Below are positions 13,251-25,821 of a DNA stretch of 64,000 nucleotides, in pieces. Each line of letters opens with the position of its first letter. Position 1 is the first letter of the stretch. This stretch comes from Numida meleagris. Taxonomy: Eukaryota > Chordata > Aves > Galliformes > Numididae. The translations under genes were made by a program, and so were the position numbers. The stretch is from assembly GCF_002078875.1 (NCBI RefSeq), contig NC_034412.1, positions 14,012,995 through 14,076,994 of the forward strand. The letters are read 5' to 3'. Below the pieces are notes generated by a model. The model searched no databases, had not been told where the DNA came from, and saw only the letters and a program-made list of their open reading frames with translations.

Positions 13251-13742
13251 ATTGCTCTAACTTCGGCTGAAAGCAGGCAGTTCATCTAGTACCAGCTTTC
13301 TGCAGCTGTTCCATGAGTGAGGAGGCAGAAATCCTCTTACGTGTCTGAAAGCCATTGGGAAGAGGCATCCAATAGCAACACAGCACTTGTGCTGCTCCCC
13401 CAGTCCTCCTCCAAGAAGGGGACACAAACCAGCTGCCAGCTCCCTGTGCCCACTCAGCTTCAGACAGCAATTCAGGCAGTACCCTGCTCCACTGCCTGCC
13501 TTGTGGTTTCTAGACACTCCACAATTTTTCTGCCTGGTCTTGAGCATATTTTTGTATTAAAGCATCCAGAGCTGGCCAGTAGGCATCTCCACTCCCATCT
13601 GGGCTCAAAGTAAAGCATGTTCCTGCCTCTGTCCCACACCTCACCCCACATCAGCAGACCCCTGAGTTCAGTACATGCCACAGCACTGTTACTTTTCCAG
13701 TAGAAGTATTGTGCAAAAAAAAAAAAAAAAATTGCTCACTTC
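13251..13742 (+). mobile_element. Candidate poly(A) retrocopy with target-site duplication
   Basis: A block of about 450 bases (13265-13714), visibly richer in G and C than its AT-rich surroundings, ends in a run of 16-17 A bases (13715-13731). It is flanked by an imperfect direct repeat: ATTGCTCTAACTTC at 13251-13264 and ATTGCTCACTTC at 13731-13742, differing by a 2-base indel. The upstream copy is preceded by AAAAT (13246-13250), which would suit an A-rich endonuclease target. Together these are the marks of a cDNA inserted by LINE-type retroposition in + orientation, such as a processed pseudogene fragment. The parent is not recognised. Frames of up to 98 codons are open on both strands, which argues against a surviving coding frame and fits 3'-UTR origin. 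No AATAAA lies close to the tail; AGTAAA at 13609-13614 is about 100 bases too far upstream. Alternatives are an unknown SINE or a coincidental repeat beside an A microsatellite. Confidence 0.42.
13715..13731 (+). repeat. A17 tract, possible retrocopy tail
   Basis: This is the longest A run in the window. It sits exactly at the 3' edge of the GC-richer block and abuts the second copy of the flanking direct repeat. Its last A may belong to that repeat. Confidence 0.92.
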
Positions 13743-15358
13743 TATGCAATAGTCCAGTGGCATTTGTAGTCAGCTGGCATTGATATTAAACTGATATGAC
13801 TGACTACAGCATAAGACTGTTCATAAATTTTCTTATTACTGATATTTTTGGATTTTGACTGATCATAAAACTTCATACTGTCCAGAGATTTCCATCCACT
13901 GAAGAGGAAAAGGAACTCCTGAAATTCAGAACTGGTGATTTCCAACATATTACCTTATCTTCCTACATACATGGCAGGCTATATCTATATTCAAACATTT
14001 TCCTAACATTCATCCTTCAAGCACTAGAGCAAGATAAAAATGGTAACATACCCTCATATTTAAATTCTCACATGGGTACCTTGACACCTGTTTTGAAATG
14101 GAAGATGAAGTTGGGCATGAAAACAAGCACAGGTTAATGAAAAGAAAACTGTTTTTCAGGAAAGTCTTAGAAGAAAATCAGAAGAGATCAAATGAAACCT
14201 AGGACTTCAGTGACCTAATTTCTCATTGTAAACCACCTGCGTACCCACCCTTGTAGACTACTAGCGCCTCTTGAGCCTGTACACCTAGATGGTGAGGAAT
14301 ATCTTTTAAGATTATTTTTAACAGTTAATTGTCTCTCCTCAGTATCAAACACTATTCTAAACACTCGGCTTAGCTGTTTTAACACTTTAAGATATTTGGC
14401 TTTAGGGAAAATAGTTTTTTAATAGAAAAATTTTATTTCTGGAGAACTTTAGCAGGAATGTTACAAGTTGAATACAGTTCTTTAGATAACTATTATCAAC
14501 ATGTGGAGGATAACAGCTCCACAAAGGGAAGAGACAGTATGAGCTGCTACTGTGTCAATTAAACCCCCACATTCATTATGCCCATGTCCTTTTCCTACCC
14601 CTTTCTTCCTTGGTGGTCTTCTGATATTTTTCTTAATACCAGCAGCCAAAAAGAAAAAAAGAAAAGATACTAGAGGCAATTTCTTTAGTACAGTCAGACA
14701 GACTTTTTTTGTAGTTTAATATTTGAAACTGCAGCCCTTGTAACTTCAAGGGGCCACCACTCCACTATTTACACAGATGTTAGAGAAGGCAGCCTGTAAC
14801 CATCTACCTCCACCCCTGCAGTCACCTTTGCCTCTGAGCAGTCTTTGGGAGGTACATTAATAACGTTTGCGTTAGATACCCATTTCTAAGTTACAGTATT
14901 TGCATTTCACATTGTCTGTGTGGAATGTAACTTAATATATATCCTTGATGCAGGGAGATGTTTACATAGTATTTTTTGATTAGTTCAACTGGAGACCAGT
15001 GAGTTTCACAGGGTAGTACCAATACTCCAGATAGTCAGAGAGCAGGCAAGATACAATTTTGGTTTTGTGGAAGAACTGCACACAAAGTTAGGAATATATT
15101 TTAAAGGGATAAACAACCAGCTACAAAGCAGAAATAAATTGATTCAATCTTTAAATCTTGCACATTGAAACTAGCGTAAAATATTTTCAAAAAAGGCTGA
15201 ATAAGAGACCAAGGCAGCCTGAGCATATATGCATTTCAATCAAAAAGTCATAATTGCTTGGTAATGCAATTGAACAAGCAATTTTATCTTTCCTGATCAT
15301 CTAGTTCTGGCTCTTTGGAACACTCCAAAGCAGCAATAGTACTATTAAAGTATTATAT
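13743..15358. other. Non-coding DNA, no gene seen
   Basis: AT-rich sequence without a recognisable gene or repeat. Open frames are under 70 codons until the LTR. The TGGAATGTAA at 14921-14930 resembles the start of miR-1/miR-206 but lacks the rest of that microRNA. Confidence 0.7.
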
Positions 15359-15363
15359 GAACT
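15359..15363. repeat. Target-site duplication, left copy (GAACT)
   Basis: GAACT immediately before the LTR's first base; the identical GAACT follows the LTR at 15882-15886. It fixes both LTR boundaries and shows that the locus has not been rearranged since integration. Confidence 0.82.
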
Positions 15364-15881
15364 TGTCTTAGTTTCAACTGGGACATAATTGCTTTCTTCA
15401 GAGAGTCTGGTATGATGCTATGTTTTGGTTCTACGAGAAAAACTACATTAATAACACACCAATGTTTATAGTTGCTGCTAAGCAGTGCTTCACAGAGCCA
15501 AAGCCATTTGCAGCCTTCCATCCCAGGAAACAGAATCAGGACACCTGACTTGAACTGGCCAAAGGGATATTCCTTACCACATGACATCAATTGGAAAGAG
15601 TTTTGAAGAGGATGGGAGTTCATCTCTCTCTCTCCCCTGCTGCTCGGCATAGTTTTGGGGGTGGTGAGCAATTACTTGTGCATCACTTGTTACGTATTTT
15701 TATTTATATATTTGTCACAGTAATTATCCTTTTCCTTGTCTCTATCTTAGTAAATGGTTTTATCTCAACATAGGAGTTCTACTTTATTTTTCTTGATTCT
15801 CTCCCCCATCCCACTGGGATGGGGGGAGGTTGAGCAAACGACTGTGTGGTGCTCAGCCACCTGCTGGGTTAAACCACAACA
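15364..15881 (+). mobile_element. Solo LTR of an avian endogenous retrovirus
   Basis: This 518-base element starts with TGT and ends with ACA, as retroviral LTRs do, and is bounded by a perfect 5-bp duplication (GAACT at 15359-15363 and 15882-15886). Its parts follow a very common bird LTR in order: a GTTTCAACTGGGACATAATT-like start, a TATGATGCTATGTTTTGGTT block, AACTGGCCAAAGGGATATTC, then GGTGGTGAGCAATTA, TTTATCTCAACATAGGAGTT, GATTCTCTCCCCCATCCCAC and the terminal CTGGGTTAAACCACAACA. No gag, pol or env sequence lies beside it, so it is a solo LTR left by recombination between two LTRs. A stretch after ATGACATCA (about 15592), where related LTRs carry the TATA region, appears deleted, and the usual ATTAAA polyadenylation hexamer reads AGTAAA. 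It is probably transcriptionally dead. A 5-bp duplication fits an ERVL-like or class I origin. The family name is not assigned because I recognised it from memory of the family pattern. Confidence 0.9.
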
Positions 15882-15886
15882 GAACT
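15882..15886. repeat. Target-site duplication, right copy (GAACT)
   Basis: GAACT directly after the LTR's terminal ACA, identical to 15359-15363. Confidence 0.82.
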
Positions 15887-18800
15887 GATGCAACATTTCT
15901 TTTGATTTTACCTTTTAATACTCTCCTCTTATACCACAGACTATGGAAATTGGTGGAGGGCTTATTCCATAGGACCTTCCTGCCTCTTTAATCTTCAGCT
16001 TTGCTTTCTGAGCTGCTGCAGGTGCCCATGCCCTGCTGGCAGGGCGAGTGCGGGTCTCCCACTGGGAATTTTACTCAGTCAGGTGTCATGCAGCCCTGCT
16101 GAGCCACAAACACTGAGCAGAACCTGCCGGGGGAATATTTGCATTGTGGTTTTTCCTTTTGAATCAAAAGGTGTTAAAAGATGTCATTGAAGAGCTTAGA
16201 ATAGTGACTAAGCATTTTCTATACTTCAGTCTCTCTTGGCCTAACTTAGTCATATGGCCTCCTGCAGGTATGCCTAATAGCTCCAGCTCTAGTGCCTATA
16301 TCTTTTCACACCTTTTTACCAAGAAGGAAGCATTGTCTTTGATTGTCCATCAGCCCTAATCCTCTCTCAGCATGAAGCTTGTTAGCATAATTGGAGAGAA
16401 GAAACCGAAAAGGTACATTATGTGCATCTATGAGGTTTTTTTTTTCAGTAAGGGAGGCTGTTTGGATGAAAGTCCACTGTATTTATTGCACAAATCCAGC
16501 ACCTACAGTTTTACTTGAAAGAAATAAGTCTGCCTTGTCAGGTTTTGATTTAATGCAAGTGATGAAAATCACAGCCATAGCAATGAGAATGACAGTCACC
16601 ATGCTAGAGAAAGGCTTGCAGTAAATAGTAGACTCACTGTCCAAAAATAACTGTGGATGCTGTCTGACATCAATGAACTCAACCTCAATTTTGTGGTCAA
16701 CTAGTAAACTGTAAAACTGATTGCAAAGAAGTTACTTTGATTAGGTTTTTCAACATTTTTTCCAAGAAAAAAAGATAATTTAGCATCTTGTCAGGACACT
16801 AGAGGCTAAGTAGGAGTGTTATGAGCCCTAAAAACTTCCAAGGTGCTTTTACTCTTCTACCGTCTTAGTCTTTAATGAGAAGAAGTTAAAAGACTATGAG
16901 CAACAATAAAAGAAAGCTAACCACACATCATGTGCACAATTAAGATTTACTTCACATTTTCATCTCTCATGAATAACAAGATAAATACCAAAATAAGTAC
17001 AATTTACCTTTGGATTACACACTTCATAAAGCAAGTAGAAACTCTGGTATTTCTACTTGCATAACTAAGGATATCAAAACCAGATCAAGAAAAGCTGGCA
17101 GAGACATATATGGCTCCTAATACATCAAGTATGACAACTTACACTAGCCCAGGTATCATCTGGTTAATTCCTAGCAGAGTCATAGGAAACAGGGAACAGT
17201 AAGTGTGAATCACAAGAGTACTACTGCTTCTCCTGAGTGCATGCAACTTGCAACCACCCTGACTAACCACTGCTTTGAGCCAGGTCTAAAACCAAAAATA
17301 GTCAAGAGATGATGTTCCATAGGAAAATGTTGTATTTATAATGCTCTTGTGAACATGCAAATGACAACACTTGTGGAGCAAGTTACGTAGTTCAGTTTGC
17401 CTTCTCTCTGGTCCTAATAGGTGTATTCACAAAATTACCCTACCACTGTTTCGGTGCCATGCTCTGCCCATTCTCCACTTCCCCACACAGTGTCTGTATG
17501 CATTCTCTTACAACACTGGCAATTGTAGCAACGTGTATTTTCCAAACTATATGCCACTCATCCAGGCACATCTATGTGCCATTTTTCATCACAAGTGAAA
17601 AAACAAATCAGTACCAAAGAGGAAACTTTGATGAGTCAAAAAATGCATTTCTGCAGGCTTCTCTGTGTTTATTTCTTAAGTGACTGAATCTCTGAAAACG
17701 CTTAAAAGGCAGAATCTTGAGAACAAAAGAAAAGACCTCAAGTTTTACAGACTTAAAGGCAAAGAATGAGGCATATTTGCACCATTTTTAAACTTGTTTG
17801 TGGTATCTGAGTTACTTTATTTCTTTCAAGTGTCTGGATCAGGAATCACAAGAAAACTAATTTTCTTCCTTATTGTAAATACATAAACTAGTATTACATT
17901 AGCTAAAGGGCTAACTTGTACAGAATTAAGCAATGCTTATCCTAAAGTGCATGACTACAGAAATCTCTCCTTTTACTTTTATTCCTACTTACTATAATTA
18001 ACACATTATTATCCAACCTTCCAACATTTTTTACTACTCTGGAGTGTTTGCAAGCCAGATAACATCACCCAAACTTCCTGAGCTTCACACTGAAAAACCT
18101 GACACATTTAGTTTGGTTTGGGAACACAGCTTAATCATTTACAGCATTTTTAGTAGTTGTTTTAAAGTGAATATACTCTTGTTACTGTTATAGAGCTTGA
18201 AGAATAATGTGCTCCTAAGCATAGGTTTTGAAAACCTCAGGTTAAACCCTCTTACTTATTCAGATATTTTGAGCACCAGGTTATGTCTAAGCAACATACA
18301 GGTCAGCAAGTGAAATTAAAAATATCTACATTTGATTGAATTACATGTACTATGGTCTGTCCGCAGTCTTTCTAGAGCTTATGGGACCTCAATCTTGGTC
18401 TCCCTGTAATCACTGGTCATGTATGGAGGTTCTTCATGAAGGATCATGGCAGCCTGAGGGAGGGCTCTTGCACTGCAGTAGGAATGTGACCTACCTGGAG
18501 GTTGTGTTCATCATTACTAAGTTCAGTAAAAAGCTTTGCCTAAAAATCATATGATCTTGGGCTTTCTACAACACTTAGCTGCTCTGATCTTATCACATAT
18601 AATAATTTGACTTCAGTTAACTGGGTTTTTACTCTACTCTGATCTCATAAAAGCAAAGCTTTTCTCCACTTCAGCACGCTCACAGAACACTGGCAAGAAA
18701 CCCTTTCTTATCAAAGGAGCAGTACATACCACAACTTACTCAGAAGTTCCGTTTTTCCTTATATCTAAAGTCACTGATGGCACTAGTGTTTAAGATTCAT

Positions 18801-20880
18801 AGAAGGGTGAAGTGAAGTAGTTGAATCCAAGCAAAAGAAGAAATCCAACATCACAAGTCTCTGCAAAATAAGCGTTTCAACACTGAACTAAAGAAATGTG
18901 AGAAGATTGCGCAATATAACATAGGAGAACTCCTAAAAGATAGTAAACCTCTTGCTATTTTTGCTATCAAAATTCTAGAATCCAAGGACTTCAGAGATAC
19001 ACACATATCACTCATTTTGAAGCCCCAACATTAGTCAGCTAGCTTTCCGCAGCTGTTTGCACATACAAAGACAATGAAAACCTGGGTCTTACCCTTGCAA
19101 GTTAACCTAGCAAAATTAGCCACATAACTTGGCCAGCTACAATGATAGCAGTGTTCCTCTCTCAGATCATTCATAGATCACTGGAGAAGTTTATTAAGAG
19201 ATTAACCATTTACTGAGATACCTGATGTGAATACAAGTCAGTACAACCATTGTCCTCACGTGAATGCACTTTTCCATGGAGAATTACCTTCTGCTCCAGC
19301 AGAATAGCCTACTACATACTTTTGCAGAGCCAGAAGATGCATTTCCTTAATGGTTTTCCAGGACACTATCAGTATTAAATATATATCAGTCATTATATGT
19401 AAATACACATAACAGTTTTAACATAACAGATTCTTCCCTCCGCAGGAAAGAAAAGGAAAATCCATCAAAGAGTGGTGCACAGGGAAATCAAATATCAAAT
19501 GCTTCCTGCTTCCAAGAAGAAATGTAATATTCTGTGAATGACTGACCTGGCTCTGACCTTGATCATGGTAAGAGATTTGTTTTGGTAGTCTGCTGCAGCC
19601 AGCAACCTGCAGAGCAGTTTGGGAATCCAACCAGAGGGAGTTCTCAATGCTGTAGTTAAAAAGCACATTTGTTTATGCGAAGATACTATTGCAGATATGG
19701 TATTGCAATAATATATTTAAGATTGCTTGACAAATACATTAAAAGAAAGCTAGATAATTAAATACATAAGCATGAAAGGCTTCTTGAAGATAACGTAAGG
19801 TGAGATGTAGCGCTCACCGCTGTGAATCCTGTAACAAAGGCAGCATTAGAACAACATTAGTGGTTTTAATTATAGCCAGACAACAAATTCAAATAAATTT
19901 TTCTCACTCCATTTATGCACTGTTGACCTCAAGTACTGCAAAGGTCAGAGAAAAGTTCAGCTTTTGTATAAAGCATCAAGCATACATGTTACTTTCACAT
20001 AAAGCATGAGAAAATACTGGGAAAATGAACAAAGCATCAACATGTTAATGTGTAACAGACATAAACCCATTTTAGTTTTTTGTATTGTGTAACTTGTTTC
20101 TGATTTACATAAAATAATTGATTTTTAAAATGTTCAAAGTACAAACTTCCAGCACTTTTCAGTTGAAGATACGTTCGATACTCGTTAGATACATGCTGAG
20201 TAAACACTGCTGAAAAGAGGTTTTAGGAGACTTAAACGTGATTACTTCCTGTAAGAAGTTTTGAGTCCTTTCTCTTCTCTAGAATTTTGTTAGGTGGTCT
20301 GACAAAACGCACAAGCAGCACAATCCTGCAAGCAGTGTCTTCCCAAAATTCACTGCTTTGAAAGGAATGTAAGAGTGCAACCTCAGAATTCAGGATAGCT
20401 GGGTAACACATGTTATATTAGTAATAAACTATACCATTCACAGCTATCCTAAAGCAAAGCTAATGCTCAGCCAGTGGCTTGAGCAGACTGCAGAACCAAG
20501 AGCAAAAAAGAAATGATGCTGCTTGGAGAACATACAGGGAAAAAATAACAGCAAATATCTGAAGAAATCTGAGACTCAGAGTAGGTGAAATTTTAAGGGG
20601 TCCACAGACTCCCAGGTTAGATCATGTAATTAAACAAAAAGCCCAACCTAGCAGACCAGCTTTACTGAGATGGTGCCCCTCTAACAGGGACGTTTCCATC
20701 TCTGGCAAAATCCCTTTTTCATGCAAACACAGGCACACTGCCAGTCCACCACTATACATTGCCCTATTGCATGGGAACACTACTATAGCCTACACCCTAG
20801 CTATAAAGAAGACCTATCTGTATAAGTAATTGGCCAATATTTGAGTAGAGTCTTTATTCACCACTGAAGTCACCAAACTG
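15887..20880. other. Non-coding DNA, no gene seen
   Basis: A GC-richer patch at about 16000-16140 contains a perfect hairpin (GCCCTGC 16030-16036, GCAGGGC 16039-16045). A T10 run lies at 16436-16445. The rest is unremarkable AT-rich sequence with frames under 85 codons and no recognisable repeat. A short GATTCATAGAAGG near 18797 recalls a CR1 end but is too short to call. Confidence 0.68.
16030..16045. repeat. GC-rich perfect hairpin, 7-base arms
   Basis: GCCCTGC and GCAGGGC are separated by TG. It lies in a small GC-rich patch about 150 bases after the LTR. The loop is too small for a stable RNA hairpin, so it is noted only as a palindrome. Confidence 0.6.
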
Positions 20881-21241
20881 TCATGGGAGCAAATGCAGAT
20901 AGGGGCTGCCAGCCAGGATGAGCTGCCTCAGGGAAAGCAGGACATTGCACTGGCTAATTGCTGGAGTTGTTCCTATAAGGATTCCCAATGCTTCTGGCTG
21001 GGGTAAACAAAAGAGAGCCCAAGTGATTCCAGCGGTTGGAGGCAACATGTCCCTAGCTGGCCAATCCATAGCAAAACCAGCTAGCCAGAAGGCTGAGCAC
21101 AAAACGCTAAAGTTTCCCTGTGTGAGGAGGAGAGGACACAAGAGAACGAACTGCAAAAGGCTGGACCAGAAAAGCCTTTGTGGCTTCACACAAAAAAAAA
21201 TGGTGAGAATCTTACCTCAGCATGACAGCAATTATGTATAA
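20881..21241. other. GC-richer patch open on both strands, no gene called
   Basis: Frames of 102 codons (-, 20881-21189) and 107 codons (+, 20918-21241) overlap almost completely. The minus frame begins with a hydrophobic, leader-like stretch; the plus frame is basic. Neither resembles a known family. Simultaneous openness on both strands points to base composition, so I do not call a coding region. Confidence 0.5.
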
Positions 21242-24200
21242 GCCATAATATGTTCTCAAATCCAATGTGATAGTGTTTATATTTCAGGTGTAGTGTGATT
21301 TTAACTTTAGTGGGTTGGTGATTAAATTTAAGGTGTATATGAATAATACATGGGGAGTGAAGTGGGACATTATTATATACAAAAGAAGTGAAATAACCAG
21401 TTGGAGACGTTGTTACAGAACACTGAATGTGCAAGCTTCCAGATGTTTATGTTCACCAGCTTAAAAGATTAATGAGAACACTAAAGATTTATACCCAGCC
21501 CCTGGAGCAGAATACGAGTGGGATTTTCTAGGCATGAATCTGTCCACTTCCTGAAAGAGGCAATTTTCCAGGTTCAGTGTGGTTGATGCTAACTGGCCTG
21601 GAATTAGCTGGACTCAAATCCATTTAAATTTAGTCACAACTGCACCTCAAGGGAAACTTGCAGTGTTGGCACATAAGACATTTTAACCTTTTGAGCAATT
21701 TCATGGCATAAATAATGATTTTCTGAGAATCAAATTCTTGGATTGCCAATGGTTACGAAGACTGCACTGTCTTTCAAGCCCTGAAGCTGTTTCCAGAGGA
21801 GAGAGAATAAACGTGGAAGACAGTATCTGGACACTTGCCCTACTACTGTGTGCACTTGACAGATTTTTTATTTTCTGACACTCTATGATTCTTTATAACT
21901 CAAATTAAATAACAAAAAAATCAGACAAGTTTCATCATCCAACATCAGAAAACGAGTCTCCCATCACAGGAGTTTAATCAGTCCACCTAATCTGAAACAC
22001 GCTAACACTTACAGAAAGTAGAGTCAAACAAAGCAGGAATTTATGTTGCACTCACTATTCATGTATCATCCAAAACAAGTTCTTCCTAAAAGTTAAGCCT
22101 ATATTTCCATATCGCTACTATATTCACAGTAGCCACATTAAACTTTTTTCAGTACCTCATTTTTCTTGACTGGTTGGCTGTCATTCAATAATGTAAAAGC
22201 ATGCACTTCTGGATATTTCTCTTTCAGGGAATCAACCAGCCAGCTTTTGACTCACTTGTCTATTCTTACTCACACTGAATAGCCTTCCTTCATTCTGCCA
22301 GACAGGCCATCTCAGAGTCCTTAATGCCCAAGAAGCTGGGAACCACTGAAATCATTGCCTCAACAGGCTAACCCAATTCTGTGAGTTCTCTTCCTCAGAA
22401 ACAACCCCTGGCCATTACCATTCCTCTTTAAAACAGCACCACTTTCCCATTACCCAATATGGCTTCATGACCATAGCGCTCATGTAAATTACTCACTGCT
22501 TCCAGTCAACCTCTCCTGTCTCCAAGCAAGCCAAAGCAACAAAAGTGAAGTCTACTAATCAGCAGTTTCCTGGCCAAAATGCTGCTCCACACCCTCTTCC
22601 AGCAAGCAGTTGACTGACCCCAGGCTGAAGCATTTATAGCCCCCTGCATAGGTGGTGCTGGGCCTCACAGGTGCTCAGCTGTCTGGGTAAGTGCTGCCAT
22701 TAACCATGAGTGGAATGAGGAGACAGAGCTATGAACTTGCTTCAGCCTTGTTCAGAAGTGAGCACATTTCATTCAAAGCATGAAACGTGCTATGAATTAT
22801 CCCAGATTTTTTGGGGTGCTACAATAGCTGGCTGTCTATTAGTACAAATCTTCATGCATATCTGCAGAAAAAAGCCTTTTGAAATTGACTTCTGTGCATT
22901 TACTTTTTTTCTGACCTTAGGATGCTTTGCCAAGATAGAGCAACGAGTTTTGATAGCCCAATGGTTTGTTGTCATTTCAGAGAACAAAACATTGCATGAT
23001 GACTTTTACATGCAAGATGTGCAGAGATGGTCATCCAGAACACTTTATGATGTTGCCCAAGTTATCACCATTTGCATAGCTGCACGTAACTTCTGATCTA
23101 CTTCTTGAACACGTAAGACATTTTTTAAGTATATCTTTACCCCAGATCATGTAGATTGGAGTAGTTCAGCAGCAGCTCCTGGTGGGCTGTATGCAATGTG
23201 TGCATGTGCCATCAACACTCCAAACACAGTCAGCTCTTCATTCTCTGAGAAAGACTGACATGGCTACGGTTAATGCAAATGCCCAGAGAAGAAAAGTGTT
23301 ATGAAATTAAAACCCAGAGCAGTACACATTTCTCACAGCTTCTCCATGAGAAATCAGACTTGATGCAGTTTGACTAACTAATTAGCTCCAAAACAGTATG
23401 AGCTTTGTTGTATCAAAGCTGTCACCTTCAGAGCTATTTGGTGTCTCTACGTTACGCTCTAAGCACCTCAGTTTCAAGATATTATACTGAGGTCACTGCT
23501 AGACCTCGATGGGTCCATACATTTATACAACTGTATACCTGCCTGAAATAACCATTCTGAAACCTGATATCTACCAAAAGAGAGTTTCCGTATGTCCAGT
23601 TCAGTGGGCACAACCTGAGTTGGTACTTAAAAGATGTCTGTAGGATCTGACTGGCTCCAACACCTCCTGCCATGGAAACTCAGCCAGAGTTTCCAGAGCT
23701 TGGAAAAAAATCACACTTGTGACTGAGTTGCTCCTGCTTATTAGTCAGAACCAAAAATACACTCATGGTTTTCACCACAAGAATTTCTTTTGTGGTGCTG
23801 CTCATTTCTGGCTGATGATGTGATATTGAAATTCGCCAAAACTGATCAAATATTGTAGTTGCATTCAAAAATCTGAACACCTTTCCCTGGTAATATGAGA
23901 AAGGTTCAAAGGCACTTGTTTGCTGATTTTTTTAAATTTATTTACAGTAATGTTAATGTTTGGATTTTTCAGAGTTACGTTTAACTGGAGTCTATTTGGT
24001 AAAGCATATTTGAGACTGTTAAAATACTTTTAGATTATAAGCAGGATCTCTGTGATTAAAACCCATTCTTTAAAAGTTTTTTTTTTTTCCTTTGTGTTAT
24101 CTTTCACTTTCATCTGATGGAGAGTAAAAGATAAAACAAGCTTTTGTTGTTTACTGTACATCTGGAATATAAAAAAAGCACAGTATGAGGAAAGGATACT

Positions 24201-25360
24201 CCATGAAACACTATGTCAGAAACATTTGCAGTCAAAATTCCAGCAATAGCAAGATGTTAGATAGATAATTAAAATGTCTTCCAGGTCTAAACCATAGGGA
24301 GCTGGAGTTTTAATCATGTCGAGTATATTCATGAGAAGTTTCCTCTTTTATCTACATGATCAGATTTTGATGCTTTCTTTAAGGCAGAAATAAGATCCTG
24401 GTCTGGAGCACAAACGTCTTTACATTTGGTGGCTAGTGGCAAAGCTCTCAGAATTGAATGCTTATGTGAGAATCCCTTTTTTGTTTACCTTTACTGGCAG
24501 GGCCAGAGCAGAACCAGAGCCTTGTTTTACTGCAAGCCGAAGATCCAGCCTTGAAAGGCTTAATAAAATGCATGCTGTAATAACAAGGTAGTGTACAGGG
24601 GGACATTTCTGCTGTGATGCCTTCACTGGGCTGTGGAAAAACCAGAATGAGCTTAGTGGGGGAAAAATAAGATTAGCCATTTTTCCATAGCTAGAAGATG
24701 GTTTCACGGCTAAAGCAATTCACTAATCTTATTTTCTAATTCTACCACGTCTTTTATTAACTTATTTTTCATCTTGTAGCCCACACACAACCATAACATT
24801 TAAATAATGTTACATTTGTATCTGTACCATCTCTGTCTACGCCTAGTCAGATCTAGTTATTGAGCAGTATTTTAAAACCTACTGCAATTTAAGGGACAAT
24901 TTAGATCTAGGCTATGCTAAGAGGAAGGAAAACACATCAGTGCCAAATTAGGCTCTGATGAGGCTCTTGATCACTTTCCCCTCTCCTGACAAAAACAGAA
25001 GGTGCTAGCAATGCTGAGAAGGTCTGTGTCCCTGATGAACAGATGTTAATAACAAAGAGCATCTTCCTCGTGTTAAATAGCCAAAAGAAGAGAAGAGAGA
25101 TTGCAGCCATTGATAATGATACCCATATATCATGCATGCTAAATCATGACTAAATAATTAAAATCTGTGCATGGCACGTGTTTCAGGAGAGAAAAGCAGA
25201 TCGCAGTTTTAGTGGTCAGAGGAAATGAAATGCAGCTTCACAGAAGGGATTGTTGCTGAGCATACAGAGCACAGAAACATGCACAGAGAAAATTAAATGG
25301 GGAAAAAGGCCATTGCCTGTGAGTGGCTTATTCAAGAATTAGGGTGGCAATTCTGGGGAT
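21242..25360. other. Non-coding DNA, no gene seen
   Basis: It includes a 121-codon ATG frame at 22731-23096, one of the two longest ATG frames in the window. It has several hydrophobic stretches and scattered cysteines but no domain I recognise, and a 65-codon frame is open opposite it. A T12 run lies at 24077-24088. TCTATGATTCTTT near 21880 resembles the CR1 terminal repeat but lacks CR1 sequence before it. Confidence 0.62.
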
Positions 25361-25821
25361 GTGTGCCTTCCAGGTATTTTGGGGCACAGTTTGAACACCT
25401 TAGTGGTTGGGGAGAGTGAAAGGATGGCAGCGTCACACAGGAAGTCCTCCCAGGTCACACATGTGGCCTTGTGTCACCACACAGCCTCCGCTCCACTCTT
25501 GGCCACAAGTCATGGATGTAGAAACCCACCCTATTTCATGCACTGGGGGAAGGAGCTGAAGGGAGACAAATGTAGCCTGTGACAAACATGGAGCACTGTA
25601 TTCACCATAGCCCCAGTTTTACCAGCTCTGCTCATGCTGGGGGAGCAATGGTGCAGCCCAAGCACACCTTGCCCAGCTCTGTGCGCACCTGTGTGAGAAC
25701 AGGTCAGACAGCCCCGCTTCCTAAGGGCTGCAGGCCACTGAACTCGCCAAGAACCATGCAGAGAGTGTCTCATCTTGCATCTCGTAAAACGAGGGCTACA
25801 AATGCAGGGCAGCTTTGTTAG
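25361..25821. other. GC-richer patch with overlapping frames, no gene called
   Basis: Three frames of 73 to 80 codons (two on +, one on -) overlap in about 460 bases that are clearly more GC-rich than the flanks. No protein family, poly(A) tail or flanking duplication is visible. It might be an old unrecognised repeat, a non-coding RNA exon or simply a local compositional rise. Confidence 0.45.

Noticed and set aside
14921..14930. TGGAATGTAA, like the start of miR-1/miR-206
   Set aside because: The following bases diverge completely and no hairpin partner is seen.
15345..15671. 108-codon minus-strand frame
   Set aside because: It lies almost entirely within the LTR in antisense, so the open frame is incidental.
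18795..18815. GATTCATAGAAGG, like an antisense CR1 end
   Set aside because: There is no GGTTGGAA block after it; a match of about 10 bases is not enough.
21870..21890. TCTATGATTCTTT, like the CR1 terminal repeat in sense orientation
   Set aside because: The CR1 sequence that should precede it (CCCTTCCAACC and the 3'-UTR) is absent; the match is too short.
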